Virus record (IMG/VR): IMGVR_UViG_3300028734_000007
Location: 1-37,623 of that record
Strand: one strand, 5' to 3'
Length of the DNA: 37,623 bases
Source: a virus
Shown here: positions 7,455-13,532 of the stretch, in pieces
How positions within the stretch are numbered: position 1 is the first letter of the stretch
Layout: each line of letters starts with the position of its first letter
Translations under genes and position numbers: made by a program
Notes under the pieces: model-generated
The model's input: the letters and a program-made list of their open reading frames with translations, nothing else
Told to the model about the DNA's origin: nothing
The model's database searches: none

Positions 7455-7619
7455 ATGAGGGAACAAATCAAACAAAAAGTAGAGAGGGAACAAATTTCTC
7501 TCTACTCAATTTCGAAGGCCACACAGTTGGCATGGATCACCGTAAAGAATTATATTCAAACCGATTTACCATTCAACCCAACGACTGAAACATTAATTAA
7601 AAATTATTTAAAGCTATAA
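7455..7619 (+). CDS. Small HTH-like protein, 54 aa
   Basis: The ORF begins MREQIKQKVEREQISLYS and stops 4 bases before the RecT-like gene. The segment ISLYSISKATQLAWITVKNY reads as a helix-turn-helix of the XRE/MerR type, with a turn around ATQLA. The position directly behind a promoter and before the recombination genes suggests an autoregulator. The fold call is by eye. Confidence 0.6.
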   Translation: MREQIKQKVEREQISLYSISKATQLAWITVKNYIQTDLPFNPTTETLIKNYLKL

Positions 7620-7623
7620 ATCT

Positions 7624-8544
7624 ATGACAACAGAAACAACAACCCAAGTAACAACAATCGCATTACAGGACGAATTCACCCCACTATCCGAACAGTACCT
7701 TAAAATGAGAGGTTCAAACGCTCCTGAATTTAAAGTACAATTCTTAAAAACATTTTCCGATTTGCTTTTTTCGCAAAATGATGAAATGTTGGAAAAATTG
7801 AGCAAAACAAAATCAGCCTCATTAATGAATGCAGTATTCCGGGCGACCGAATCAGGCGCATCATTCGCCAAAAAAGAAATTTCATTTATCCCGTTTGAAA
7901 TTTTTAAGAAAGAAAAAAAAGGTGGTGCCGAGGTCAAAACTGCAACTGGTGAATATGAAGCCCTTGTTATTTTCGACATCAATTTTCAGAAACAACAGAT
8001 TTTGAAACTTGCCAATTGCAAGCGTTTTTATACCTGCGAAATTCATGATGGTGTACAGATTATTAGTGATATGACTACCGGGAATTATTCTTTTGATGGA
8101 CAAAACGATGTCTTTAAACCAACAGTAGGTTACTATGCTGTGTTTATTACTACTGACGATCAAATTTATGACATCTTCATGAGTTGTGCCGAAATCATAG
8201 AACGTGCCAAATTTAGTCAGGGATTCAAGGCAGCAAACTATACAAAAACAAACAATTCAATTCACTTTGAAAAAATTGTTGTTCGTAACCTTATGAAAAT
8301 TATTCCTAAAATTTCAGAGGAATTGAAAAGTGTACTGGCTTATGATGAAAGTTCTGAATACACACATTATGAGCTTGTTGATGACAACAAAAACACATTG
8401 GAAGCCGCAAAAAAAGAATTGGCAGAAAAGAAAGAACCGGTAAAAACTACTGAAAAAGTAACTGCAAAAGTTGAAAAAGAACCGGAGGTTATACCAACTG
8501 AAATGACCGATTCAAAACAATCCGAAATTCAATCATTTTTCTAA
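7624..8544 (+). CDS. recT: RecT-like single-strand annealing protein, 306 aa
   Basis: The N-terminal half matches the RecT plan: a segment SASLMNAVFRATESGASFAK corresponds to the conserved leucine/alanine helix before the KEISFIPF strand. A core with LANCKRFYTCEIHDGV and YYAVFITTDDQIYD follows, and then NSIHFEKIVVRNLMKIIPK at the position of the mA-KTvlR-l helix. Residues about 250-306 are a Lys/Glu-rich linker ending in QSEIQSFF, which may be a protein-interaction tail. RecT proteins anneal complementary ssDNA, usually with a partner exonuclease. The adjacent MBL-fold protein starts within its stop codon (TAATG). Confidence 0.8.
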   Translation: MTTETTTQVTTIALQDEFTPLSEQYLKMRGSNAPEFKVQFLKTFSDLLFSQNDEMLEKLSKTKSASLMNAVFRATESGASFAKKEISFIPFEIFKKEKKGGAEVKTATGEYEALVIFDINFQKQQILKLANCKRFYTCEIHDGVQIISDMTTGNYSFDGQNDVFKPTVGYYAVFITTDDQIYDIFMSCAEIIERAKFSQGFKAANYTKTNNSIHFEKIVVRNLMKIIPKISEELKSVLAYDESSEYTHYELVDDNKNTLEAAKKELAEKKEPVKTTEKVTAKVEKEPEVIPTEMTDSKQSEIQSFF

Positions 8545-9230
8545 TGCGCATAAATGTAATTGCCACCGGTTCATCCGGAAACTTGTACGAACTGTTAGAT
8601 AAGGATGGAAATTCTATCCTTATCGAAGCAGGGATGCCCCGACAAACATATGTTAAACATCGGATCGGGAAATTACCCCCTGAAATGTGTATTATTTCGC
8701 ATTCACATATGGATCATGCACAATACAAGGGGGAATTTGAAGCGGTCATGCCTACATATTTAGCACAGGAAAAAAATGTTAGTGAACATTTCAAGGCGTT
8801 TGGATTCTTGGAAAAACATGGAGATGTACAAACAATGTGCTTTATAATCAAATCTTTAGTCGAGGATAAATTTTTATTCTTTGGAACTGATTTTGAATAT
8901 AGCGAAAACAGTCCATTGTTAACGTGGATCAGGATGATGAAAGTTGAAAATTTCCTAATCGAATGCAATTATAATGACTGTTTAATTCATTTAAAGGATG
9001 TTACTGATGATATGCGAAAACAATGCAAACGGCATTTATCCGATAATGATGTGATAAATTTCATAAAAAAAACAGGAGCCAAAAACCCGAAAATCATCAC
9101 TATTCACGGGTCGAACAGACTAAGTGCTGATACACACACAAAGAAGTACTTGAGCAGTAAATTAATAACTTCTACCGTATTTGTGGCGGTGGGGGTTAAG
9201 GATGGGATAAAAAATATATTTATAATTTGA
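8544..9230 (+). CDS. MBL-fold metallo-hydrolase (YycJ/WalJ-like), 228 aa
   Basis: The metal-binding motif HSHMDH is seen at residues 53-58 (His53, His55, Asp57, His58), after the usual GSSGN loop at about 9-13. ECNYN (around residue 140) and a later RHLSDND stretch recall the YycJ/WalJ-type MBL phosphoesterases, many of which are nucleases. The start overlaps the RecT stop by one base, so translation is coupled. A nuclease role that supplies ssDNA for the RecT-like protein is a reasonable inference. Alternatives are a generic phosphodiesterase or an anti-defence enzyme that cleaves a signalling nucleotide. Confidence 0.8.
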   Translation: MRINVIATGSSGNLYELLDKDGNSILIEAGMPRQTYVKHRIGKLPPEMCIISHSHMDHAQYKGEFEAVMPTYLAQEKNVSEHFKAFGFLEKHGDVQTMCFIIKSLVEDKFLFFGTDFEYSENSPLLTWIRMMKVENFLIECNYNDCLIHLKDVTDDMRKQCKRHLSDNDVINFIKKTGAKNPKIITIHGSNRLSADTHTKKYLSSKLITSTVFVAVGVKDGIKNIFII

Positions 9231-9265
9231 TTTAAAATAAACAACTCACTTAAAAACAAAATATT

Positions 9266-9703
9266 ATGTTAAATTGGTTTGAAACAAAAATTAAATACGA
9301 AAAAACCGCTGAAGAAGGTAAAATCGTAAAAGTATCAGAATCTTATCTGGTAGATGCATTAACATTTACAGAAGCAGAAAAACGTATCAATGAAGAAATG
9401 GAACCATTTATTAGTGGTAAATTTATTGTTGATTCTATTCGCCGGGCGCGCATCAATGAACTATTCGCGAATGAAAACGGTGATAAATGGTATAAATGTA
9501 AGGTGTATTTCATTTCCTTAGATGAAGAGAAAGGGATCGAAAAGAAAACGTCTACCACGATGTATGTGCAGGCAAATGACACAAAAGAAGCTGAAATAAA
9601 TTTGAAAGAAGGGATGAAAGGATCAATGGCAGATTATGATATTGCCTCAATTATTGAAACAAAAATTCTTGATGTATTTCCGTTTATTGCACCAAAAGAT
9701 TAA
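9266..9703 (+). CDS. DUF4494-like protein, 145 aa
   Basis: The pattern WFETKIKYEKTAEEGKIVKV, then YLVDALTFTEAEKRI, then EEMEPFISGKF matches the DUF4494 family, which is almost confined to Bacteroidota and their phages. The second half has an SSB- or OB-like rhythm of beta strands. Function is unknown in the family. It is a useful marker of the host phylum. Confidence 0.78.
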   Translation: MLNWFETKIKYEKTAEEGKIVKVSESYLVDALTFTEAEKRINEEMEPFISGKFIVDSIRRARINELFANENGDKWYKCKVYFISLDEEKGIEKKTSTTMYVQANDTKEAEINLKEGMKGSMADYDIASIIETKILDVFPFIAPKD

Positions 9704-9844
9704 TTTTATATAATGTGATTTTTGGGTTATTCACTAACATCAACCCTTTGACGATGGAAAGACATACTTTGAGAGCGACTCAATGACTGATAGGAAAGAC
9801 TATCATTTTTTAATAAATTAAACCATTAAAATAAAATCAATAAC
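9704..9844 (+). promoter_or_regulatory. Leader/attenuator-like gap before the putative SSB gene
   Basis: This 141-base gap contains a GGGTT (9724-9728) / AACCC (9742-9746) hairpin, a 10-codon ORF (9754-9786), then a terminator hairpin ending at 9811, 33 bases before the next start. Hairpin, short ORF, terminator and gene in that order resemble an attenuator, but no promoter element is clear. Confidence 0.35.
9788..9811 (+). terminator. Intrinsic terminator
   Basis: The stem TGATAG (9788-9793) / CTATCA (9800-9805) has a six-base loop GAAAGA and is followed by six T (9806-9811). It lies between two same-direction genes, so it either ends the 7.4-9.7 kb transcript or reduces read-through into the SSB-like gene. 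Confidence 0.65.
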
Positions 9845-10354
9845 ATGAAAGCAAAAATAATAAAGAAAAGTATCAAAGAGGGGGATAACTATTGCATCAA
9901 ATCCTTATTCTGTTCAGTAGACAACAAAGAAGATGCAAATAAGTTAGCGATGGCAGCTATTGAGTCAGGTGCAACAAAAGAACAAGTAGGCTCATTAATC
10001 AAAGCCGGGACATACGAAGAAAAAGTAACTTATGCTTTTGGACTGAATTGTTCTAATTTCACTTTTGACCGTGTTGAACGTTTTGGAATTTTGGATGCTG
10101 ACATAATTTTCATTAAAACTGAAAAAAACGGAAATACCTATTTCAATGCAAAAATTCAAATCATTGACAAAAAGGAGCAAATTCACGCATACGAAGCACC
10201 GGCACCAAGAGAGGATGAAGCGGACGGATGGGCGACAACATCCCCCGAAATTAAAGAGGTGCAACCGATGGGAGATGGAAGTCATGCGGAACCGTTTCCG
10301 ATATTTGATTCAAACACACTTGATCCAAACAAAGTTAACGACCTCCCCTTTTGA
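9845..10354 (+). CDS. Putative single-stranded DNA-binding protein, 169 aa
   Basis: The C-terminus is disordered, acidic and Pro-rich from about residue 118, and ends DPNKVNDLPF, which matches the DxxPF/DLPF protein-interaction tip of SSB proteins. The N-terminal 110 residues alternate short strands and helices, as expected for an OB-like or divergent fold, but no standard SSB motif can be recognised. Its place in the replication/recombination cluster fits. The assignment rests mostly on the tail and context. Confidence 0.6.
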   Translation: MKAKIIKKSIKEGDNYCIKSLFCSVDNKEDANKLAMAAIESGATKEQVGSLIKAGTYEEKVTYAFGLNCSNFTFDRVERFGILDADIIFIKTEKNGNTYFNAKIQIIDKKEQIHAYEAPAPREDEADGWATTSPEIKEVQPMGDGSHAEPFPIFDSNTLDPNKVNDLPF

Positions 10355-10376
10355 TAAGTAACTAATAATCAATACC

Positions 10377-10631
10377 ATGCAAATACACGTATCCTCCAAA
10401 TTCAATCACTCACAAAATAAATTTCACGATTCATTTAATATAAATGCAACCGAACAGCAAATTTTAGATAATAAAAACAAGGTTGTAAATATGTCCATTG
10501 AATCACTAAAGAAAAAATGTGAAACTTATTTTAAGGTTGAATTTGGCGGGATGGTGTTTTTTGAGGTGTATTATTTTAATAGCGAAGGAAAAGAAATCGA
10601 AATTTTTAAAAAAAAAAAAGAACTATGCTAA
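10377..10631 (+). CDS. Hypothetical protein, 84 aa
   Basis: This is a small protein with an Asn/His-rich start (MQIHVSSKFNHSQNKFHDS) and a beta-like second half (FGGMVFFEVYYF). It ends IFKKKKELC. The lysines are encoded within a run of 12 A (10608-10619), immediately before the next gene, which starts inside its last codons. A -1 slip on that run would fuse it to the following coiled-coil protein. The function is unknown. Confidence 0.55.
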   Translation: MQIHVSSKFNHSQNKFHDSFNINATEQQILDNKNKVVNMSIESLKKKCETYFKVEFGGMVFFEVYYFNSEGKEIEIFKKKKELC

Positions 10632-10912
10632 AATCACATAAAGAAATATTCAATAAAATGGATGCTTTATTTTCTATTGAGAAACCAATACTACGCACCC
10701 ACAAGGGACGTTACGCCTCCGAATTACAGTTTCTACGAGACGATAATAAAAGACTCTTAAATGAACTTGAATTGGAAAGAAGAAAATCACCGGCATGGAG
10801 GGAAATTAGAAAATATAATGTAATGTTAGATTTTCTAAAGGATCAAACTAAAAATCAAAAAGATATTATTGCTCAACTAAAATCAACAATTCAAAAAATT
10901 AAAGAAAGATAG
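10625..10912 (+). CDS. Coiled-coil hypothetical protein, 95 aa
   Basis: The ATG overlaps the end of the preceding ORF by 7 bases. From about residue 30 the protein is a continuous heptad-rich helix (LQFLRDDNKRLLNELELERR and onward to the end) and is strongly basic. It was not recognised as a named family. The frame is also open upstream through the A12 tract, so it could be the downstream half of a slippage product. Confidence 0.6.
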   Translation: MLKSHKEIFNKMDALFSIEKPILRTHKGRYASELQFLRDDNKRLLNELELERRKSPAWREIRKYNVMLDFLKDQTKNQKDIIAQLKSTIQKIKER

Positions 10913-10913
10913 T

Positions 10914-11078
10914 ATGGAAAAAATAAAAGACATTATCGATTCAATAGATATAGAACCTAAATAAGAAGATTTTGAATGTATAAATGATAATCCATTATCA
11001 CATCAATCATGCGGAGAGCGTCAAGGATGTATTCAAAATTGTGGTGAATGTGATTATTATCAATTAATCGAAAAATAA
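10914..11078 (+). pseudogene. Cys-rich small gene interrupted by an in-frame TAA
   Basis: ATG 10914 opens MEKIKDIIDSIDIEPK, then TAA at 10962-10964. The same frame then continues for 37 more codons with six cysteines' worth of pattern (FECIND, QSCGERQGC, QNCGECDYY) to TAA 11076-11078, 4 bases before the next gene. The cysteine spacing and fit between neighbours suggest that a roughly 54-aa protein has been broken by a single change such as CAA to TAA. Alternatively only the 16-aa peptide is made, or the stop is an assembly error. Confidence 0.4.
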
Positions 11079-11082
11079 AATT

Positions 11083-11412
11083 ATGATCAATAAACAACTT
11101 TACAACCAAATGATCTCTAAAGGCTTCAATCAACAGGAAGTATTCAAATACGAAGGTGCAATCTTCATCCTACACACCATTGCCCGAACCCTTCAAAAAG
11201 ATATGCAGGAGTATTTAAATTCATTTGGGGTTAAAGGCGACCTTTCAAAATTGAATTTTAAGTTAGATAAGGCATATCAGGATTATATGAGTTATATGTC
11301 TCCACGTGTGCCCGAAGAACAAACATTAAATTTCTTTGCGGATGTTGAAGCGTTTGAATCCGATGTTCGCAAGTTTGCAGGACTAAATGAATTAAAACTT
11401 TATAAAAAATAG
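11083..11412 (+). CDS. Hypothetical protein, 109 aa
   Basis: This is a helical protein starting MINKQLYNQMISKGFNQQEV, with a mixed acidic/aromatic C-terminal half. No motif is recognisable. It stands in the same direction as its neighbours, with a 4-base gap after the interrupted Cys-rich gene and 4 bases before the next one. Confidence 0.65.
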   Translation: MINKQLYNQMISKGFNQQEVFKYEGAIFILHTIARTLQKDMQEYLNSFGVKGDLSKLNFKLDKAYQDYMSYMSPRVPEEQTLNFFADVEAFESDVRKFAGLNELKLYKK

Positions 11413-11416
11413 TATT

Positions 11417-11539
11417 ATGAAACAATTCCGCTCAATCAAAAAGAAATCCGACCATTTTAAAACCTCATTTGTTGGTTCGTTAATCGGTTCATTCATTGCC
11501 TTTATTGTTTATGTGATTTATTTATTAATTTTAAAATAG
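11417..11539 (+). CDS. Small membrane protein, 40 aa
   Basis: A basic N-terminus (MKQFRSIKKKSDHFK) is followed by one transmembrane helix with glycine and serine spacing (GSLIGSFIAFIVYVIYLLIL). It is tightly packed between genes at 11412 and 11545. The function is unknown. Confidence 0.5.
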   Translation: MKQFRSIKKKSDHFKTSFVGSLIGSFIAFIVYVIYLLILK

Positions 11540-11544
11540 TTGGA

Positions 11545-11733
11545 ATGAAAAAAGGAAGTGAACTAATTTTCATATCTCAAATTAAACGGGATGGCTCAGG
11601 GGTTACAAAACGGATTAGTAAACGGTATAAGGAAATTATGCAAGAAGAAATGTTTCATGTAACCTGTTTATCAATGACCGAAAAAACCTACATTGCAACT
11701 AATTTTAATTCGTTTGTGGTGAGGTTTAAATAA
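11545..11733 (+). CDS. Hypothetical protein, 62 aa
   Basis: This is the last gene of the plus-strand arm. It is a small basic protein beginning MKKGSELIFISQIKRDGSG, with a beta-rich look. It ends 28 bases before the bidirectional terminator. It was not recognised. Confidence 0.55.
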   Translation: MKKGSELIFISQIKRDGSGVTKRISKRYKEIMQEEMFHVTCLSMTEKTYIATNFNSFVVRFK

Positions 11734-11761
11734 AACATGTTTTAAAACATATACATAAAGC

Positions 11762-11797
11762 AAAAAAGGCGACCTTCGCAGGCTGCCTTTTCTTTTG
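11762..11797. terminator. Bidirectional intrinsic terminator between convergent arms
   Basis: AAAAGGC (11764-11770) pairs with GCCTTTT (11785-11791). The stem continues inward through a wobble and one mismatch to CCT/AGG around a TCGC loop. A T-rich run follows on the plus side and a six-base A run precedes it (T run for the minus strand). It sits between the plus-strand early arm and the minus-strand virion/lysis arm. Confidence 0.85.
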
Positions 11798-11845
11798 TAA
11801 TAAAATAAACAATACTAATACTATGAAGTAAACAATCCAATGAGT

Positions 11846-12418
11846 TTAAAACTTATAATGTAATCCTATTTCTAAGCCCTTATTTGAGAAGTTAGTCAGA
11901 TATGATACACCAACACCCACATTATGATAATAAAGACCACCACCGGCACCAAAATAACCCATGGTATTATAAGAAGCATTTATAAAAGGTATCAATGTAC
12001 GTGTTTTGGTGATTACTTTCGTTATCGGTGTAAATTCATAACCATAACTTTGTAATTCATTATACTGAACTATCGGGGTTAAGGTTAATTTTCCGTTATT
12101 ATCATCAAATGCAACCGTTTTATAAGTATGTTTTATAACATAGTTTGCGATAATTTGAGCTGTATCAACTTTTAAATAAGTAAATACAGGCTTTCCATCT
12201 TTAAAAATAGTATCGGTTTTGGTTGGTAAAATAGGTATTTTGGGAATTTCAGACTTAACCAGTATAATTTTTTCTTTATAAATTGTATCGGTTACTGTTT
12301 CACCTTTTACATATTTAATACTTTCAGTCGTATTTGAGCGACCTATTAAAAGTCCAATAAACCCGGCAATTACAAATACTACTAAGTAGATCCAATATTT
12401 TAAAAATAATGTTTTCAT
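11846..12418 (-). CDS. Membrane-anchored protein with outer-membrane-like C-terminus; spanin candidate, 190 aa
   Basis: An N-terminal inner-membrane helix (YWIYLVVFVIAGFIGLLIG, about residues 9-27) is followed by a periplasmic region rich in Thr, Lys and Pro (TVTDTIYKEKIILVKSEIPK, then KTDTIFKDGKPVF). Alternating amphipathic strands end in GLEIGLHYKF; a terminal Phe is typical of outer-membrane beta strands. It is the last gene after the endopeptidase in the lysis segment. A protein tethered to the inner membrane with an outer-membrane-like end is what a one-component spanin needs, but no known spanin family is recognised. Lysis context supports it; the function is an inference. Confidence 0.6.
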   Translation of the reverse strand: MKTLFLKYWIYLVVFVIAGFIGLLIGRSNTTESIKYVKGETVTDTIYKEKIILVKSEIPKIPILPTKTDTIFKDGKPVFTYLKVDTAQIIANYVIKHTYKTVAFDDNNGKLTLTPIVQYNELQSYGYEFTPITKVITKTRTLIPFINASYNTMGYFGAGGGLYYHNVGVGVSYLTNFSNKGLEIGLHYKF

Positions 12419-12462
12419 AATTGAGTTAGTATAAATTTATCGTTAAAACAAGTATCACAATA

Positions 12463-12525
12463 TCAACCAAAGTCCACAAATTGCGTACTGTCTACTTTTT
12501 TACATTGTGAGCATTGAGTTTTCAT
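12463..12525 (-). CDS. 20-aa CxxC mini-protein (tentative)
   Basis: The ATG overlaps the endopeptidase stop (ATGA), as in other coupled genes here. The product MKTQCSQCKKVDSTQFVDFG carries one CxxC knuckle. It is followed by a 44-base gap to the next start. It is far below normal annotation length; support is only the overlap and the CxxC. Com-type phage zinc knuckles are a distant analogy. Confidence 0.3.
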   Translation of the reverse strand: MKTQCSQCKKVDSTQFVDFG

Positions 12526-12917
12526 AGCTTCAGTAACATTTTTCTATTCCCTGTTTTCTTATACGAAACATGAATCCAGGCAAAATCTGACTCGTTGATT
12601 AATTGGTCAAATTCGAAATGTTTCAAAATTAAATTGTAGAGGATTATATTTTCAGAACGTCCATTGTCCAAGTCGGCCGCTTGCCCCTTCATGTGTTGAG
12701 AAGGTTTAATCTTACCTTTATTTGCTTCCTGATTAACTTTTGCACTCCTAAACCCCGAATTGACCGTTATATGTTTTCCATATAAATCCCGTAAAGGTTG
12801 CAGTACATGAATACATAAATCAGTCAATGCGTTTATTTGTTCCTGATTTGGTCGGTTTGCGAGTCCTGAATTAGTGACGCAAAGCTCGTCAAGCGAAAAG
12901 TTTTTAGATAGTTGCAT
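12522..12917 (-). CDS. M15A-type peptidoglycan endopeptidase (endolysin), 131 aa
   Basis: This is a zinc peptidase predicted to cut peptide cross-links of the cell wall at lysis. SGFRS (54-58) precedes the zinc motif SQHMKGQAADLD (His75, Asp82). The third ligand is His116 in FAWIHVSYK. Length and motif order fit the single-domain Peptidase_M15_3 family found in Bacteroidota phages. There is no signal peptide, so access to the wall would need the neighbouring holin. It starts 3 bases after the upstream gene ends, and its stop overlaps a 20-codon ORF. Confidence 0.88.
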   Translation of the reverse strand: MQLSKNFSLDELCVTNSGLANRPNQEQINALTDLCIHVLQPLRDLYGKHITVNSGFRSAKVNQEANKGKIKPSQHMKGQAADLDNGRSENIILYNLILKHFEFDQLINESDFAWIHVSYKKTGNRKMLLKL

Positions 12918-12920
12918 AAT

Positions 12921-13229
12921 TTATACTGTTTGATTTTTAAGAAATACTCTTGTTGCGTTCATAACCTGTTCGCCTACCTTATCAAATTTATCAAATAGTT
13001 TCCCGTGATCCTGCCGGTTATTTTTTTCAGTTTCGGAAAACATATTTTTTAATTCATTAAACGAATCCTTGTTATCATCCTTATGCTCTGATACCTCTTT
13101 TTGTAGTGCGATGTACCTTTCGTTTATCTCTGCAATTTTCACATTCATATTTAAAAAAAATGCAAATAAAAAACCCCCATTAACAAGAAAAACGCTAACA
13201 ATTGCTATCCATTCATTTGCCCCCATCAT
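12921..13229 (-). CDS. N-anchored coiled-coil membrane protein of the lysis region, 102 aa
   Basis: A transmembrane helix at residues about 7-27 (WIAIVSVFLVNGGFLFAFFL) is followed by a charged coiled coil (KIAEINERYIALQKEVSEHK and onward). The architecture resembles phage lysis-accessory or antiholin proteins. The start could be the first or second Met (13229 or 13226). It lies between the holin-like gene and the endopeptidase. The role is inferred from position. Confidence 0.65.
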   Translation of the reverse strand: MMGANEWIAIVSVFLVNGGFLFAFFLNMNVKIAEINERYIALQKEVSEHKDDNKDSFNELKNMFSETEKNNRQDHGKLFDKFDKVGEQVMNATRVFLKNQTV

Positions 13230-13271
13230 TATTTTTTTTTTATTTTATCCTCTTATCGAGGTAGTTTAATT

Positions 13272-13478
13272 CTATTGTTTAATTGTTCCGCCCGTAACGT
13301 TACTATCTTTTGTAAAAAATGTTGCAACACTTAAAATTATAGGTGTTGAAATTGGTAAATACATAGATACATCGCTAATCTGTACTATTTTCAGATAGAC
13401 CAAAAATAAACAGACAAAAACGTTAACTAAACAGATAATCCCTATAAGGGTTGTTTTCCAAGATTTAAGATTTTTCAT
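13272..13478 (-). CDS. Holin-like protein, 68 aa
   Basis: Two predicted transmembrane helices (TLIGIICLVNVFVCLFLVYL and about residues 42-55, PISTPIILSVATFF) are joined by a short loop, with a basic N-terminus (MKNLKSWK) and a polar tail. Size and topology fit a class II holin, which would open the inner membrane for the M15 endopeptidase 350 bases downstream. A perfect 9-bp hairpin lies 16 bases before the start codon and may tune its translation. Confidence 0.65.
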   Translation of the reverse strand: MKNLKSWKTTLIGIICLVNVFVCLFLVYLKIVQISDVSMYLPISTPIILSVATFFTKDSNVTGGTIKQ

Positions 13479-13493
13479 ATATTTGTTTTTTTT

Positions 13494-13519
13494 GGTAGTG
13501 AGTTGTTGTACTCACTACC
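13494..13519 (-). promoter_or_regulatory. Perfect hairpin upstream of the holin-like gene
   Basis: GGTAGTGAG (13494-13502) and CTCACTACC (13511-13519) form a perfect 9-bp stem with an 8-base loop. On the sense (minus) strand it is followed by an A run, not a T run, so it is not an intrinsic terminator. It ends 16 bases before the ATG at 13478. Confidence 0.7.
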
Positions 13520-13532
13520 TATTGATTTGAAG

